Assembly (NCBI GenBank): GCA_964455095.1
Contig: CAYVUV010000093.1
Span: 1-64,000 of the forward strand
Length of the DNA: 64,000 bases
Direction: 5' to 3'
Origin: CAYVUV01 sp964455095
GTDB lineage: Bacteria; Desulfobacterota; Binatia; HRBIN30; CADEER01
Each line of letters starts with the position of its first letter. The first letter of the stretch is position 1. Under the pieces are notes generated by a model. That model worked only from the letters and a program-made list of their open reading frames with translations. It made no database searches and had not been told where the DNA came from. This document shows positions 1 through 8,626 of this stretch, piece by piece. The position numbers and the translations under genes were made by a program.

Positions 1-366
1 GCCAAAGAACTTCTCGGACGGCGCCGCCGCCACGACCTCGCCCAACTCGGGATTGGTTTCCGCGTCGGGGATCGGCGTCGCTTGCACGGCGACGACCTCC
101 GCACCAGGGGTCGCGGCGGGCGCGGGCGCCGCGACCTGCGCTTTGACCTTCTTCAGCTCGGCTTCGAGCTCGTCGATGCGCGCGTCCTTGGCCTTGATCT
201 GCGCGTCCTGCGACTTGATCTTCTCATCCTGCGCGGCTTGGCGTCCTTCCAGGCGTTGCAGCCGCTCGAGGATCTGTTCCTGCGTCGGCGTTTGCGCGAG
301 CGCCGGAAGGCCCAGTACCGTCACGCACGCGATCGCGACGCATGCCCAGCCACGGCGTCTCCCCAC
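1..366 (-). CDS. Exported coiled-coil protein, 5'-partial (porin-like N terminus)
   Basis: The gene reads leftwards and runs off the window, so only about 122 N-terminal residues are seen. A hydrophobic signal peptide (core around WACVAIACVTVLGLPALA) is followed by a heptad-rich coiled coil of about 45 residues (repeats of QIKAKDARIDELEAEL type) and an Ala/Pro linker. This order, signal then short coiled coil then linker, is common at the N terminus of OprO/OprP-like phosphate-selective porins and other outer-membrane barrels; the barrel itself lies outside the window, so the family is inference. I chose the GTG at 366 because a GAGG motif sits about 10 bases upstream; an in-frame ATG at 408 is the alternative. 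About 250 bases separate it from the divergent hydrolase gene at 619, so both promoters must lie there. Confidence 0.6.
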   Translation of the reverse strand, partial: MGRRRGWACVAIACVTVLGLPALAQTPTQEQILERLQRLEGRQAAQDEKIKSQDAQIKAKDARIDELEAELKKVKAQVAAPAPAATPGAEVVAVQATPIPDAETNPELGEVVAAAPSEKFFG

Positions 367-618
367 GTCGCAACCCCTCGATGCTTCGCTGCGCTTGCCG
401 CCGCCCATTGCGCACCCCGTGCTGCCAATGCCCCCGCCGGTGACCGGTCTCGTGGCGCTTATATTTCCGAGAAGACTACTTTACAAGCAAAGCGGCTCGC
501 GCGCTTCGCGTCGCTCGCGAATCGGCACAAGTGGTGAAAAGTATGATCACCTTGGACAAGTGATTGACAGAAATCCGATCGATCGATCAGAGTCGCGCGC
601 ATCACGGAGAGGTGCGAC

Positions 619-1569
619 ATGGCGAATCACCGGGCTCGATACGGCCCCCACAACCCGGACGAGACGTACGTCGCCCATGCGTTCCCCGAGCAGCTCGTCG
701 AGCTCGGCGAGGTAGAGATGAACTACGCAACCGCCGGCGACAAGTCGTCACCGGCGTTGCTGCTCATCCCCGGGCAGACCGAGTCGTGGTGGGGCTACGC
801 AGCCGCCATGCCGCGGCTGGCGGAGCATTTCGAGGTGTTTGCCGTCGATCTGCGCGGCCAGGGCCGCAGCACCCGCACGCCGGGTCGGTACACGCTCGAC
901 AACATGGGCAACGACCTGGTCCGTTTCATCGACACGGTCATCGCACGCCCCACCTACGCGAGCGGCCTCTCGTCGGGCGGTGTCCTCGCTGCCTGGTTGT
1001 CGGCCTACGCCAAGCCTGGGCAGATCGTCGCGGCCTTGTACGAGGATCCACCGCTGTTTGCGTCCGAAGTCCGACCGGCCATGGGGCCAGGCATCCGTCA
1101 GTGCATCGGTCCGATCTTCGACCTGTGGAGCACGTACCTCGGAGACCAGTGGTCCATCGGGGCGTGGGACGCCATGCGTGCAGGCGCCCCGGAGCGCCTG
1201 CCCGAGTGGCTGAAGGGCGTCCCGGTCCCGGACGAACCACCCCAGAACATCAAGGAGTACGACCCCGAGTGGGGTCGATCCTTCTGGACGGGAACCGTGG
1301 CCGCGTCGTGCGATCACGAGCGCATGCTGCGCAGCGTGAAGGTGCCGGTGCTCCTCACGCACCATATGCGCTTCACCAACGACGCGACGGGCTTCCTGTT
1401 CGGCGCCATGTCCGACCAGCAGGCCCAACGGGTGCAAGATCTCCTGCAGGCCGCCGGCGTGCCGGTTGAGTACCGCTCGTTCCCCGACGTGGGCCACTCG
1501 ATGCACGGCGATCAACCCGATCTCTACGTCGATACCCTGCTCCACTGGGTCAAGTCCCTCGGCGTGTGA
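619..1569 (+). CDS. Alpha/beta-fold hydrolase
   Basis: A 316-residue cytoplasmic protein of the usual length for single-domain alpha/beta hydrolases. Visible landmarks are the oxyanion-region turn PGQTES (about residues 51-56), the strand and turn FAVDLRGQGRS (about 74-84), the nucleophile elbow GLSSG with Ser118, and a C-terminal FPDVGHS with the catalytic His near 293. No signal peptide is present. A purine-rich Shine-Dalgarno (GGAGAGG) precedes the ATG. The stop overlaps the start of the amidohydrolase at 1566, so the two are translationally coupled and probably act in sequence on one substrate: ester or C-C bond hydrolysis, then decarboxylation or ring hydrolysis. The substrate cannot be read from the sequence. 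Confidence 0.9.
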   Translation: MANHRARYGPHNPDETYVAHAFPEQLVELGEVEMNYATAGDKSSPALLLIPGQTESWWGYAAAMPRLAEHFEVFAVDLRGQGRSTRTPGRYTLDNMGNDLVRFIDTVIARPTYASGLSSGGVLAAWLSAYAKPGQIVAALYEDPPLFASEVRPAMGPGIRQCIGPIFDLWSTYLGDQWSIGAWDAMRAGAPERLPEWLKGVPVPDEPPQNIKEYDPEWGRSFWTGTVAASCDHERMLRSVKVPVLLTHHMRFTNDATGFLFGAMSDQQAQRVQDLLQAAGVPVEYRSFPDVGHSMHGDQPDLYVDTLLHWVKSLGV

Positions 1570-2522
1570 CCGTGTCGAACAAGATCGACGTCCACGCCCA
1601 CTACCTCCCGGCCCCCTACCGGTCCGCGTTGCTAGCGGCGGGTCACGAGAAGCCCGACGGATTCCCGATGGTACCTGCCTGGTCGGTCGAGGAACATGTG
1701 GGCGCGATGGACCGCCTGGGCATCGCCACGTCGCTGCTGTCGATCTCGTCGCCCGGCGTCTACTTCGGCGACGAGGCCGCCGCTCGGGAGCTCGCTCGCG
1801 AGATGAACGAGACCGGCCGGCGCGCCGTGGTGGACCATCCGGGGCGCTTCGGGCTGTTCGCCGCCTTGCCACTGCCCGACGTCGATGCCGCCGTCGCCGA
1901 GATCGCCTACTGCCGCGATCACCTCGGCGTGGACGGGTTCGCGTTGCTCACCAACGTCGGCGGCACCTACCTCGGCGATCCCTCGTGGGAACCGGTCTTC
2001 CATGATTTGAACCGTCGGAAAGCGCGGGTGTTCATCCACCCGACCTCGCCGGCGTGCTGGGAGCACACCTCGCTGGGACGACCCAGACCGATGCTCGAGT
2101 TCTTCTTCGACACGACGCGCGCCGTGGTGAATCTGGTCCTCAACGGCACCATCGCCCGTCACACCGACATCGAATTCATCATCCCGCACGCCGGAGCGAC
2201 GCTGCCGATGATCGTCGACCGGATCAACGTCTTCTCGCGATTGCTCGACGTCGACGCCTCCGTCGACGTGCTGCGCGACATCGCCCGCCTCCACTACGAC
2301 CTGGCCGGCTTCCCCGTGCCCCGTCAGCTCGATGCCCTGCTGACCATCACAACGCTCGAGCATCTCCACTACGGCAGCGACTATCCGTTCACCCCGGAGT
2401 TCGCCGCCGCCATGGCCGCGGAGCGCCTCGAAGCCGCCGGCGACGCTCCCGGATCGTTGACCGCAGCGCTGCGGGCCAACACGCAGCGACTCTTCCCCGC
2501 ACTCGGCGCGACCTCGCGCTGA
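1566..2522 (+). CDS. Amidohydrolase family protein (ACMSD-like, Amidohydro_2)
   Basis: A metal-dependent TIM-barrel hydrolase or decarboxylase of 318 residues. The metal-binding HxH lies at the very start (DVHAHYLP). Further conserved elements are a mid-protein His in FIHPTSP, the His of EFIIPHAGATLP, and the C-terminal Asp of LHYGSDYPFTPE. This order fits the 2-amino-3-carboxymuconate-6-semialdehyde decarboxylase/gamma-resorcylate decarboxylase branch, which acts on small aromatic or muconate-type acids. The GTG at 1566 overlaps the hydrolase stop (GTGA); a second GTG at 1572 is possible. It forms a two-gene operon with the preceding hydrolase, and an aromatic-degradation role is likely but inferred. 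The 140 bases after the stop show no recognised gene. Confidence 0.87.
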   Translation: MTVSNKIDVHAHYLPAPYRSALLAAGHEKPDGFPMVPAWSVEEHVGAMDRLGIATSLLSISSPGVYFGDEAAARELAREMNETGRRAVVDHPGRFGLFAALPLPDVDAAVAEIAYCRDHLGVDGFALLTNVGGTYLGDPSWEPVFHDLNRRKARVFIHPTSPACWEHTSLGRPRPMLEFFFDTTRAVVNLVLNGTIARHTDIEFIIPHAGATLPMIVDRINVFSRLLDVDASVDVLRDIARLHYDLAGFPVPRQLDALLTITTLEHLHYGSDYPFTPEFAAAMAAERLEAAGDAPGSLTAALRANTQRLFPALGATSR

Positions 2523-2665
2523 AGAGATCGCGGTCCGCCGGATCGTCGGCCAGTTCCTGGAGATCGCCCAGCGGCAAGAGGACTGCTGATGAGACAAGTC
2601 GAGGGTCCACCACGCGCCGCCAGCTCGGCTTTCCATAGCCCAATTGAACATGCCATAAGAGCGGC

Positions 2666-2860
2666 ATGAGCACACGAGAGCTGCTCGAAAAGGAGCTCGA
2701 CGCCCTGCCCGAGGCATTGCAGCAGGAAGTGTACGACTTCGCATGTTTCCTGCGACGGCGGGCGCAAGAGGAACGCTTCGATGGCTTGCTGTTGAGCGAA
2801 TCCGCGCTGGGCAAAGACTGGAATGCGCCCGAAGAGGATGCGGCGTGGGGAAACCTGTAG
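2666..2860 (+). CDS. Small DUF2281-like antitoxin
   Basis: A 64-residue acidic protein with an N-terminal helix (RELLEKELDALPEALQQEV) followed by a short FLRRR segment and a disordered acidic end. This resembles the DUF2281/VapB-like antitoxins that precede PemK/MazF toxins: the N-terminal helix would dimerise and the C-terminal tail cover the toxin. Its last 16 bases overlap the GTG start of the toxin reading frame at 2845, the typical antitoxin-first coupled arrangement. The family call rests on pattern and context, not on a diagnostic motif. Confidence 0.75.
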   Translation: MSTRELLEKELDALPEALQQEVYDFACFLRRRAQEERFDGLLLSESALGKDWNAPEEDAAWGNL

Positions 2861-3175
2861 CCGGCGACGTCGTTGTCCTGCCGTTTCCCCAGACCAACCT
2901 GCAGGCGGGCAAGCGCCGCCCAGCACTGGTCGTCGCCGAGCTCACCGGCGATGATCTCATCCTCTGGCCAGATCACTACCCGGGCGCACTCCGACGCCTA
3001 CTCCGTTCCGCTGCTCGCGACCGATTTCGAGCACGGCCGCCTCGCCGTCGACAGTTTCATCCGCCCGAACCGCCTCTTCACCGTTGAACGCTCCGCGGTT
3101 CTATATGTGGCGGCCAAGGTGACGCCGGCGAAGCTGCAAGAAGCTCGCACGGGGATTCGTCAGTTGTTTGCGTGA
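2845..3175 (+). pseudogene. Frameshifted PemK/MazF-family toxin
   Basis: The N-terminal half reads in one frame from GTG 2845 (VGKPVAGDVVVLPFPQTN, then RRPALVVAE), the typical opening of PemK/MazF-like endoribonucleases. At about 2966 the frame changes: removing one G from the GG at 2966-2967 turns LW-P into LCQITTRAHSDAYSVPL and the protein continues in the other frame through FIRPNRLFTVERS and a C-terminal helix to the TGA at 3173-3175. The intact product would be about 109 residues, the normal size. PemK toxins cleave mRNA, so loss of the toxin beside an intact antitoxin is plausible biologically, but a one-base assembly error is equally possible. The stop overlaps the CoA-transferase start. 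Confidence 0.8.
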
Positions 3176-4392
3176 TGTGGGGCATCTCGGCACCGCTGGC
3201 GGGAATTCGGGTCGTCGAGTTGGCGAGCTTCGTCGCCGCGCCGGCGGCCGGGGCGTTGATGGCGGACCTCGGCGCCGAGGTGATCAAGATCGAAGTGCCG
3301 TGGGGCGAAATGTACCGCCACAGCGCACCGCGCTACGCCGGCTACGACAGCGACTTCCCTCTGGCGCCGCACTTTCACATGGACAATCGCGGCAAGCGAT
3401 CGGTGACCCTCGATCTGGAGCTGCCGCAGGCGGTCGCGGCGCTGCGGCGGTTGGTCGATCGCGCCGACGTGCTGCTGACCAACATGCTGCCGGCGCGGCT
3501 CGCCAGGTTTGGCCTCGATCCGGCGACACTGCAGGTCGCGCGGCCGCAGCTGATCATCGCGCGGCTGTCGGGTTTCGGGCCGGTAGGTCCCGCAGCCGAC
3601 TCGCCGGCGTTCGACTACTCGAGCTACTGGGCGCGCACCGGCTTCATGGACATTCTGCACGAGCCCGACGCGCCGCCGGCGTTTCAGCGGCCCGGAATGG
3701 GAGATCACTCGGCCGGGCTCGCGCTGGTGGTCGGCGTGCTCTCGGCGCTGCGGCAGCGCGATCGCGGCGAGCCCGCTCAGGTCATCGACGTCGCGCTGCA
3801 ACCCATCGGCGTCTACAGCATCGGCAACGACACCGCCGCCACCCTGGTCACCGGCCAGACACCACCGCGCCACGATCGCCGCGCCGCGCGCAATCCGCTC
3901 TGGAACCACTACCCGACGCGCGACGGTCGCTGGCTGTTTCTGGTCATGATCGAATCGGATCGCTACTGGCCCGAGCTCATCCGCGCCGTCGGCCTGGACG
4001 CGCTCGACGGCGACGAGCGCTTCAAGGACGCGGTCGGGCGCTATCGCAACAACGCCGAGCTGATTCGGATCCTGGACGAGCGTTTCGCAACCAAGACGCT
4101 GGCGGAATGGACAGCGCTGCTGTCGAAGCACCGTCTGATCTGGGCGCCGGTCCTCACGCTCGCCGAAGCCGTCCAGGACCCGCAGGCGGAGAGCTTCGGC
4201 AGCTTTCCGACGGTCGATCATCCGACCGCGGGCCGGTTCCGCACGGTCGCGCCGCCGCTGAAGATGTCGGGCCACGGCCTCGACGCTAGCGCCCCGGCGC
4301 CGGATCTGGGCGCGGATACCGAGGCCGTGCTGCGCGAGGCCGGTCTACCGGAAGATGAGATCGCGCTCCTCGTCGCCGCCGCCAGGAGATAA
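3172..4392 (+). CDS. CaiB/BaiF family CoA-transferase (class III)
   Basis: A 406-residue class III CoA-transferase, which moves CoA between a donor acyl-CoA and a carboxylic acid acceptor through an aspartyl-CoA intermediate. It opens with LAGIRVVELASFVAAPAAGALMADLGAEVIKIE split over the first 45 residues, the family hallmark. The catalytic Asp is expected in GMGDHSAGL (about residue 180). Length is normal for a single-domain family member. The GTG at 3172 overlaps the toxin stop; ATG 3175 is the alternative. The 3' end overlaps the C-terminal end of an opposing monooxygenase fragment. Substrate is unknown; no acyl-CoA dehydrogenase or racemase partner is adjacent. Confidence 0.9.
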   Translation: MMWGISAPLAGIRVVELASFVAAPAAGALMADLGAEVIKIEVPWGEMYRHSAPRYAGYDSDFPLAPHFHMDNRGKRSVTLDLELPQAVAALRRLVDRADVLLTNMLPARLARFGLDPATLQVARPQLIIARLSGFGPVGPAADSPAFDYSSYWARTGFMDILHEPDAPPAFQRPGMGDHSAGLALVVGVLSALRQRDRGEPAQVIDVALQPIGVYSIGNDTAATLVTGQTPPRHDRRAARNPLWNHYPTRDGRWLFLVMIESDRYWPELIRAVGLDALDGDERFKDAVGRYRNNAELIRILDERFATKTLAEWTALLSKHRLIWAPVLTLAEAVQDPQAESFGSFPTVDHPTAGRFRTVAPPLKMSGHGLDASAPAPDLGADTEAVLREAGLPEDEIALLVAAARR

Positions 4393-4602
4393 ATCCCAGG
4401 AACGCGCCCGATGTGCGAGGAGGTTTTGAGCGCCCTCGAGTTGAAGCCCGAGCTCGCCGCGGATCAGGCTGGCCCACGAGATCCCCGCGTGCTTCTCGAT
4501 CAGCACCGTGCGGACGCCGAACCTGGCGAGCTCCAGCGCGGCACCGAGGCCGACCGGGCCGGCGCCCACGATGATTACCGACGGCGAATCGCGCCAGGTC
4601 AT
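4345..4602 (-). pseudogene. Remnant of an FAD-dependent monooxygenase (N terminus only)
   Basis: Only 85 codons remain. The first 40 residues form a clear Rossmann FAD-binding motif (SVIIVGAGPVGLGAALELA, then a Glu-ending second strand VRTVLIEK), as at the N terminus of PheA/TfdB-like aromatic hydroxylases, which are 400-600 residues long. After HAGISW the similarity stops and the frame runs into the antisense of the CoA-transferase 3' end. The substrate-binding and GD motifs are absent, so it is a truncated relic rather than a working enzyme. The junction near 4480 probably marks a deletion or insertion breakpoint. Confidence 0.65.
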
Positions 4603-4650
4603 CGGATCTCCGGCCCTATCCTTGCGCCCATCGAGCTCGGCACGCGCCGG

Positions 4651-5139
4651 TCAGGTGAGGCGTTTCAGCGTCTGCAATGCCTCTTGTACGTGACGTGTCG
4701 CTTGCAGTTGCGAATTGAACACATGCCGTACGACGCCTTCACGGTCGATGACGAATGTTACCCGCCCGGGCAGCAGTCCCAGCGTAGCGGGAACGCCATA
4801 GGCTTTGCGGACCTTGCCATCGGTGTCAGCGAGCAGAGTGAATGGCAGCCGATGCTTGGCGGCAAACCTGCCATGCGTCGCCGCGGAATCGGAGCTCACG
4901 CCGATCACCTCGGCCCCCGCCTCTTTGAACGCCTCGTAGCTATCGCGGAAACTGCACGCCTCCTTCGTACACCCCGGGGTGTCGTCCTTCGGATAGAAAT
5001 AGAGCACGACGCTGCGGCTGCCGCGAAAGTCCGCCAGTCGCACGCGTTTTCCCTGCGCATCGGGCAGGTCGAACTCAGGCGCTTTCTGCCCGACATCGAC
5101 GGCAGGCTGCGCGCCCCCAAAGAGATCCAATAACCCCAT
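4651..5139 (-). CDS. bcp: Thioredoxin-dependent thiol peroxidase (Bcp/PrxQ peroxiredoxin)
   Basis: A 162-residue cytoplasmic peroxiredoxin reducing H2O2 and organic hydroperoxides with thioredoxin as electron donor. The active-site signature DDTPGCTKEACSFRD holds the peroxidatic Cys57 and the resolving Cys62 five residues later, the spacing that defines the atypical two-Cys BCP/PrxQ group. The upstream strand VVLYFYPK and downstream VIGVSSDS also match. Length is normal. It is monocistronic; the serine hydrolase gene is transcribed divergently from the other side of a 145-base gap. An AGGAGG-like Shine-Dalgarno precedes the start. Confidence 0.93.
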   Translation of the reverse strand: MGLLDLFGGAQPAVDVGQKAPEFDLPDAQGKRVRLADFRGSRSVVLYFYPKDDTPGCTKEACSFRDSYEAFKEAGAEVIGVSSDSAATHGRFAAKHRLPFTLLADTDGKVRKAYGVPATLGLLPGRVTFVIDREGVVRHVFNSQLQATRHVQEALQTLKRLT

Positions 5140-5284
5140 TACTGACCTCCTTTACGCCTCAGTAGCACCAGTGCCGGATAGGCGCGACCGCGCGAGGCAG
5201 CCCAGGGTCGACGCCGAAGGGAAGCTTCGTCGACGCAAGAAAGTTACTCAACCGCAGCGTTGCACGTCGCGACGCGGCCGACCT

Positions 5285-6388
5285 ATGCTCCGCGCCATGA
5301 CACATGCCGTCGCGCAACCGGCCGTGGGGTCGTCCCTCCTCTCGCTCCCCGTGCAGCCCGGCGGCCTCGCCTGGCCGACGGAAGCCTGGCCGCGTGGGGA
5401 GCTCGATCCGCGCGCCGACCGGCAGGCGATCGAGCAGATGCTCGACCATGCCTTCGACAAAATCGAACCCGATGATCTCGAGCGCACGAACGCGGTCGTC
5501 GTCGTTCAGCGCGGCAAGATCGTCGTCGAGCGCTACCGGCAGGGAGTCGAGCCCGACCGGACTTTCATTTCGTGGTCGATGGCCAAGAGCATCGTCAACG
5601 CGCTGATCGGAATCCTGGTGCGGAACGGCAAGCTGGACATCTCGCAGCCGATTCCGGTGAAGGAATGGTCAGCGGGCGATCCGCGGCGACGCATCACGGT
5701 CGACCAGATGTTGCGCATGGTCGACGGGCTGCGCTTTCGCGAGGCCGAGCATCTCGGCGACGGCTCGGTGCGCTACTACCCCGAAGACGAATCCGACGTC
5801 ATCCCGATGCTCTTCGGTGCCGGGAGGGAGGATGTCGCCGCATTCGCCGCCACCCTTCCCTATCAGGTCGAGCCGGAGGTGCGCTGGAACTACAACAGCG
5901 GCGCCAGCAACCTGCTGTCGCGCCTGGTGCGCGAAACCGTTGGCGGCGGCGAAGCCGAGATGCGCGCCTTCATGCACCGCGAGCTGTTCGATCGCATCGG
6001 GATGAAAACCGCCGACCCGCGATTCGACGCCGCCGGCAACTTCATCGGCTCGAGCGATTGCTACTGCAGCGCGCGCGACTTCGCGCGCTTCGGCTACCTC
6101 TACCTTCGCGATGGCGTGTGGGACGGCGAACGGATTCTTCCCGCCGGCTGGGTGGACTATTCGCGCACGCCGACGGCGCAGTCGGACGGGCTCTACGGCG
6201 CCCACTTCTGGGTCGTCCCAGGCAGTCTGGGCCTGTTCTATTGCAGCGGCGCCTGGGGGCAACGGATTCTCATCAGCCCGAAGCTCGACCTGGTCGTCGT
6301 GCGCCTCGGGCAGACCGCGCCGCACAAGGTCGCCGCGGTCGTTCGCTACTGCAAGGCGCTCATCGACGCGTTTCGCCCGACCGCGTGA
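5285..6388 (+). CDS. Serine hydrolase, class C beta-lactamase-related
   Basis: A penicillin-binding-protein-fold serine hydrolase of about 367 residues. The nucleophile motif SxxK appears as SMAK in ISWSMAKSIVNALIG, the second motif as YNS in RWNYNSGASN, and a C-terminal SGAWGQRI takes the place of the KTG-like strand. Together these resemble the 6-aminohexanoate-dimer hydrolase (NylB)/esterase EstB branch rather than true resistance enzymes. There is no clear signal peptide, so a cytoplasmic esterase or amidase is likely. The ATG at 5285 (or 5297) is preferred over more upstream starts because the upstream stretch is low-complexity Arg-rich and unlike the family. No strong ribosome binding site was seen. 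Confidence 0.85.
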   Translation: MLRAMTHAVAQPAVGSSLLSLPVQPGGLAWPTEAWPRGELDPRADRQAIEQMLDHAFDKIEPDDLERTNAVVVVQRGKIVVERYRQGVEPDRTFISWSMAKSIVNALIGILVRNGKLDISQPIPVKEWSAGDPRRRITVDQMLRMVDGLRFREAEHLGDGSVRYYPEDESDVIPMLFGAGREDVAAFAATLPYQVEPEVRWNYNSGASNLLSRLVRETVGGGEAEMRAFMHRELFDRIGMKTADPRFDAAGNFIGSSDCYCSARDFARFGYLYLRDGVWDGERILPAGWVDYSRTPTAQSDGLYGAHFWVVPGSLGLFYCSGAWGQRILISPKLDLVVVRLGQTAPHKVAAVVRYCKALIDAFRPTA

Positions 6389-6435
6389 CGGAACGACTGC
6401 GCCTCGCAATTGCGGTGAATAATCGCACGAAGGTT

Positions 6436-6587
6436 CCTTCTCCCGGATGGGAGAAGGTCAGGATGAGGGGGATTCAACTGATCGGCGAAGCCAACCCCAT
6501 CTTTGGGACCTGTCCAGTCAGAGTTCATCCGTGGCCTTCGGCGCAATTAAATCCCCCTCACCTCAATCCTCTCCCATCCGGGAGAGG
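6436..6587. repeat. Inverted pair of REP-like palindromes
   Basis: Two hairpins lie in the 310-base gap after the serine hydrolase. The first has a 9-bp stem CCTTCTCCC/GGGAGAAGG at 6436-6457; the second has an 8-bp stem CCTCTCCC/GGGAGAGG at 6568-6587. Their flanks (GATGAGGGGGATT and AATCCCCCTCACC) are inverted copies, so the two elements face each other about 90 bases apart. A third member of the family is at 52002-52040. This is the layout of REP/BIME-type interspersed palindromes. Confidence 0.75.
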
Positions 6588-6643
6588 AAGCCGGCGCGAC
6601 ACACGTTACCGAACTTATGAACTGGTGTACTTCAGCCCGTTGA

Positions 6644-6690
6644 AGAACCCCGCCCCGTGCTTCGACGGGCTCAGCATGAGCGGATCCCCT
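6644..6690. repeat. REP-like element, second family
   Basis: A GC-rich element with core GCTTCGACGGGCTCAGCATG and flanks AGAACCCCGCCCC and GCGGATCCCC. A closely matching copy, about 40 of 48 positions, sits inside the coding sequence of the giant glycosyltransferase at 61797-61844, and a diverged relative is at 57849-57880. It fills the remainder of the 6389-6699 gap, which holds no gene. Confidence 0.6.
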
Positions 6691-6699
6691 CCTCCATTT

Positions 6700-7611
6700 T
6701 CAAAGGCCGCCGAACTCCTCCGCGTGAAGGGACACAAAATCCCGCACGCTCATCGCTGGGCGGCCGGTCACCCGCTCGACGCCGTCCGCCAGCCGGTCGT
6801 AGCGACCAGCGCGATGCAACGCGGTCATCGTGATCAGGTGTTGGGCCACGTGTGCCGGAAGCCCCGCCGTCTTCAGCTCCCGTTCCCACTCGGCGGGAGG
6901 AACGTCGTAGTAGGTGATCTCGCGATTCAGGGCATCGGAGAACTCGCGCGCGACCCCGTGCATATCCTGTGATCGCGGCCCGGTGAGCTCGTAGATCTTG
7001 CCCAGGTGCGGCGCGGGGTCGACGAGGACGGCAGCGACCACCCGCGCGACATCGGCCGCAGCGACCGGAGACGTCTTGCCGCTGCCGAACGGCACTTCGA
7101 TGCGGCCTCGCTCTCGAACGGTCGGACCGGCGAAGAGGAGGAAGAAGCCGTCCAGGAACACCGTCGGCCGAATGGTGACAACCGGCAGGCCGGACCAAGC
7201 GAGCGCCTGCTCGCTGAGCCAGTGCTGGCGCTGTTGATGGCTCGGGGTGGTGTTCTGGATGCTCATCTCGGAGACGGTCATCTGGGACATGTTGACCAGC
7301 GCGTCCACGCCAACCTCCCGGGCGACCGCCGCCATGAGCACGCTTGCCTCCAGATATCCGACGGAGACGGACATGCCGAAGTAGATCCGTCGACAACCGC
7401 TGACGACCCGATGCACGTCGGCCGGCTCGAGCAGGTCGCCGACCACCACCTCGGCCCCCGCTGCGCGCAGCGCCGCCGCCCGATCGTCCGCGCGGCGGAC
7501 CATGGCGCGGACCGCAAGCCCCCGCTCCAGCAGCAGGCCGGTGACCGTTCGCCCGACCGCCCCGAGTTGACCCGCCGCCCCGGTGACGAGGATCGGTCCG
7601 CCATCGCTCAT
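6700..7611 (-). CDS. NAD(P)H-binding atypical SDR (NmrA-like)
   Basis: A 303-residue Rossmann protein of the atypical short-chain dehydrogenase class. It begins ILVTGAAGQLG (GxxGxxG), with the Arg-containing loop VRAMVRRADD after the second strand (NADP preference, inferred) and VVVGDLLEP following. Instead of YxxxK it has the NmrA-like central segment LVNMSQMTVSE and the C-terminal region IRPTVFLDGFF. Members act as redox sensors, isoflavone-type reductases or NAD(P)-binding regulators; substrate cannot be assigned. The next gene upstream on the same strand (7648-8448) is another SDR, 36 bases away, so the two probably form an operon. Confidence 0.85.
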   Translation of the reverse strand: MSDGGPILVTGAAGQLGAVGRTVTGLLLERGLAVRAMVRRADDRAAALRAAGAEVVVGDLLEPADVHRVVSGCRRIYFGMSVSVGYLEASVLMAAVAREVGVDALVNMSQMTVSEMSIQNTTPSHQQRQHWLSEQALAWSGLPVVTIRPTVFLDGFFLLFAGPTVRERGRIEVPFGSGKTSPVAAADVARVVAAVLVDPAPHLGKIYELTGPRSQDMHGVAREFSDALNREITYYDVPPAEWERELKTAGLPAHVAQHLITMTALHRAGRYDRLADGVERVTGRPAMSVRDFVSLHAEEFGGL

Positions 7612-7647
7612 GCAACCTCCCCCGGTGCGAAGAGAACTCGACGCGAG

Positions 7648-8448
7648 CTACGCCGGCGATTGCAGGTTGTGCACCAGGCGGAGAACGGTGCGCCGCGGCA
7701 ACATCGGGACGAGCCAGGCGAGCACGGCATTGCGCGCGCCGGTCACTACGACGCGTTGATTGTCGCGGAAGCCGCGATACCCCAGCTCGGCCACGCTCAT
7801 CGACGTCATGGGCGTGCTCGCGCTCGCCAGACGCGTCCTGCCCGTGCCGGCGCGCTCGCGGAACTTGCTCTCCGTCGGCCCGGGGCACAGGCAGCTCACG
7901 TGCACGCCGGTCCCTTCCGCTTCCTTCCACAGCGCTTCGGAGAACGAGAGCACGAAGGCCTTGGTGGCGTAGTAGATCGCCATCAACGGCCCGGGCTGGA
8001 ACGCCGCGGTGGAGGCCACGTTGAGCACGCCACCGCGACGTCGCGACAACATGCCGGGCCAGTAGATGTGCGTCAGCTCGACCAGCGCCCGCACGTTCAG
8101 GTCGATCATGCCCAGCTGCTCCGATTCGCGCGACTCGTTGAAGCCACCGGCGATGCCGTAGCCCGCGTTGTTGACGAGGACGTCGACCGCGAGCTTGCGC
8201 GCCTCGATCTCGCCGGCGAGCTTGTGGCCCGCGCCGACGGCTTCGAGGTCGAGCGCGATCGGGGTCGCGGTGACGCCGTACTTCGCGGAGATCCGCTGCG
8301 CCTCGGTTTGCAGAGCCGCGGCCGAGCGCGCCGTGAGAATGAGATCGTAGCCGTCTTGCGCGAAGCACTCGGCCAGCGCGAGGCCGATCCCCGCGCTCGC
8401 GCCGGTGATGAGCGCCGTCTGTCCCCTGCCGCTTGCCGCGTTGGCCAT
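7648..8448 (-). CDS. SDR family NAD(P)-dependent oxidoreductase (classical)
   Basis: A 266-residue classical short-chain dehydrogenase. The cofactor loop TGASAGIG is at residues 15-22, the structural NNAG lies in VLVNNAGYGIAGG, the catalytic Ser is in the segment VASTAAFQPG, and the YxxxK pair is in AIYYATKAF. A Pro-Gly turn (CLCPGPTESKF) follows. The Arg in RSAAALQ after strand 2 suggests NADP. The overall pattern matches the DltE-like group, acting on unknown hydroxy or keto substrates. It is the first gene of the minus-strand pair; the 180-base gap to the divergent mosaic protein gene must hold both promoters. Confidence 0.9.
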   Translation of the reverse strand: MANAASGRGQTALITGASAGIGLALAECFAQDGYDLILTARSAAALQTEAQRISAKYGVTATPIALDLEAVGAGHKLAGEIEARKLAVDVLVNNAGYGIAGGFNESRESEQLGMIDLNVRALVELTHIYWPGMLSRRRGGVLNVASTAAFQPGPLMAIYYATKAFVLSFSEALWKEAEGTGVHVSCLCPGPTESKFRERAGTGRTRLASASTPMTSMSVAELGYRGFRDNQRVVVTGARNAVLAWLVPMLPRRTVLRLVHNLQSPA

Positions 8449-8626
8449 TGTGTCCTCCTGATTCCGCGGTGCCGCCGCGTAAGAATGGGCTTTTTAATCG
8501 CGGGCGCTCGATAGGCGCAACCCCTCACCCAGTCGGAATGAGACGTAGGAGCGTGTTGGGCAAACGACGCAGGTGTTCTTCAACGGGCTGGATTTCTCTC
8601 CTTGGGTCGAATTACAAGTGGCGTCC

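Noticed and set aside
53..715. Long plus-strand open frames at the left edge
   Set aside because: They are antisense or out of frame to the partial exported protein and the hydrolase; low-complexity Ser/Arg composition.
2381..2976. Minus-strand frames across 2381-2976
   Set aside because: Antisense to the amidohydrolase end and the antitoxin; no conserved motif.
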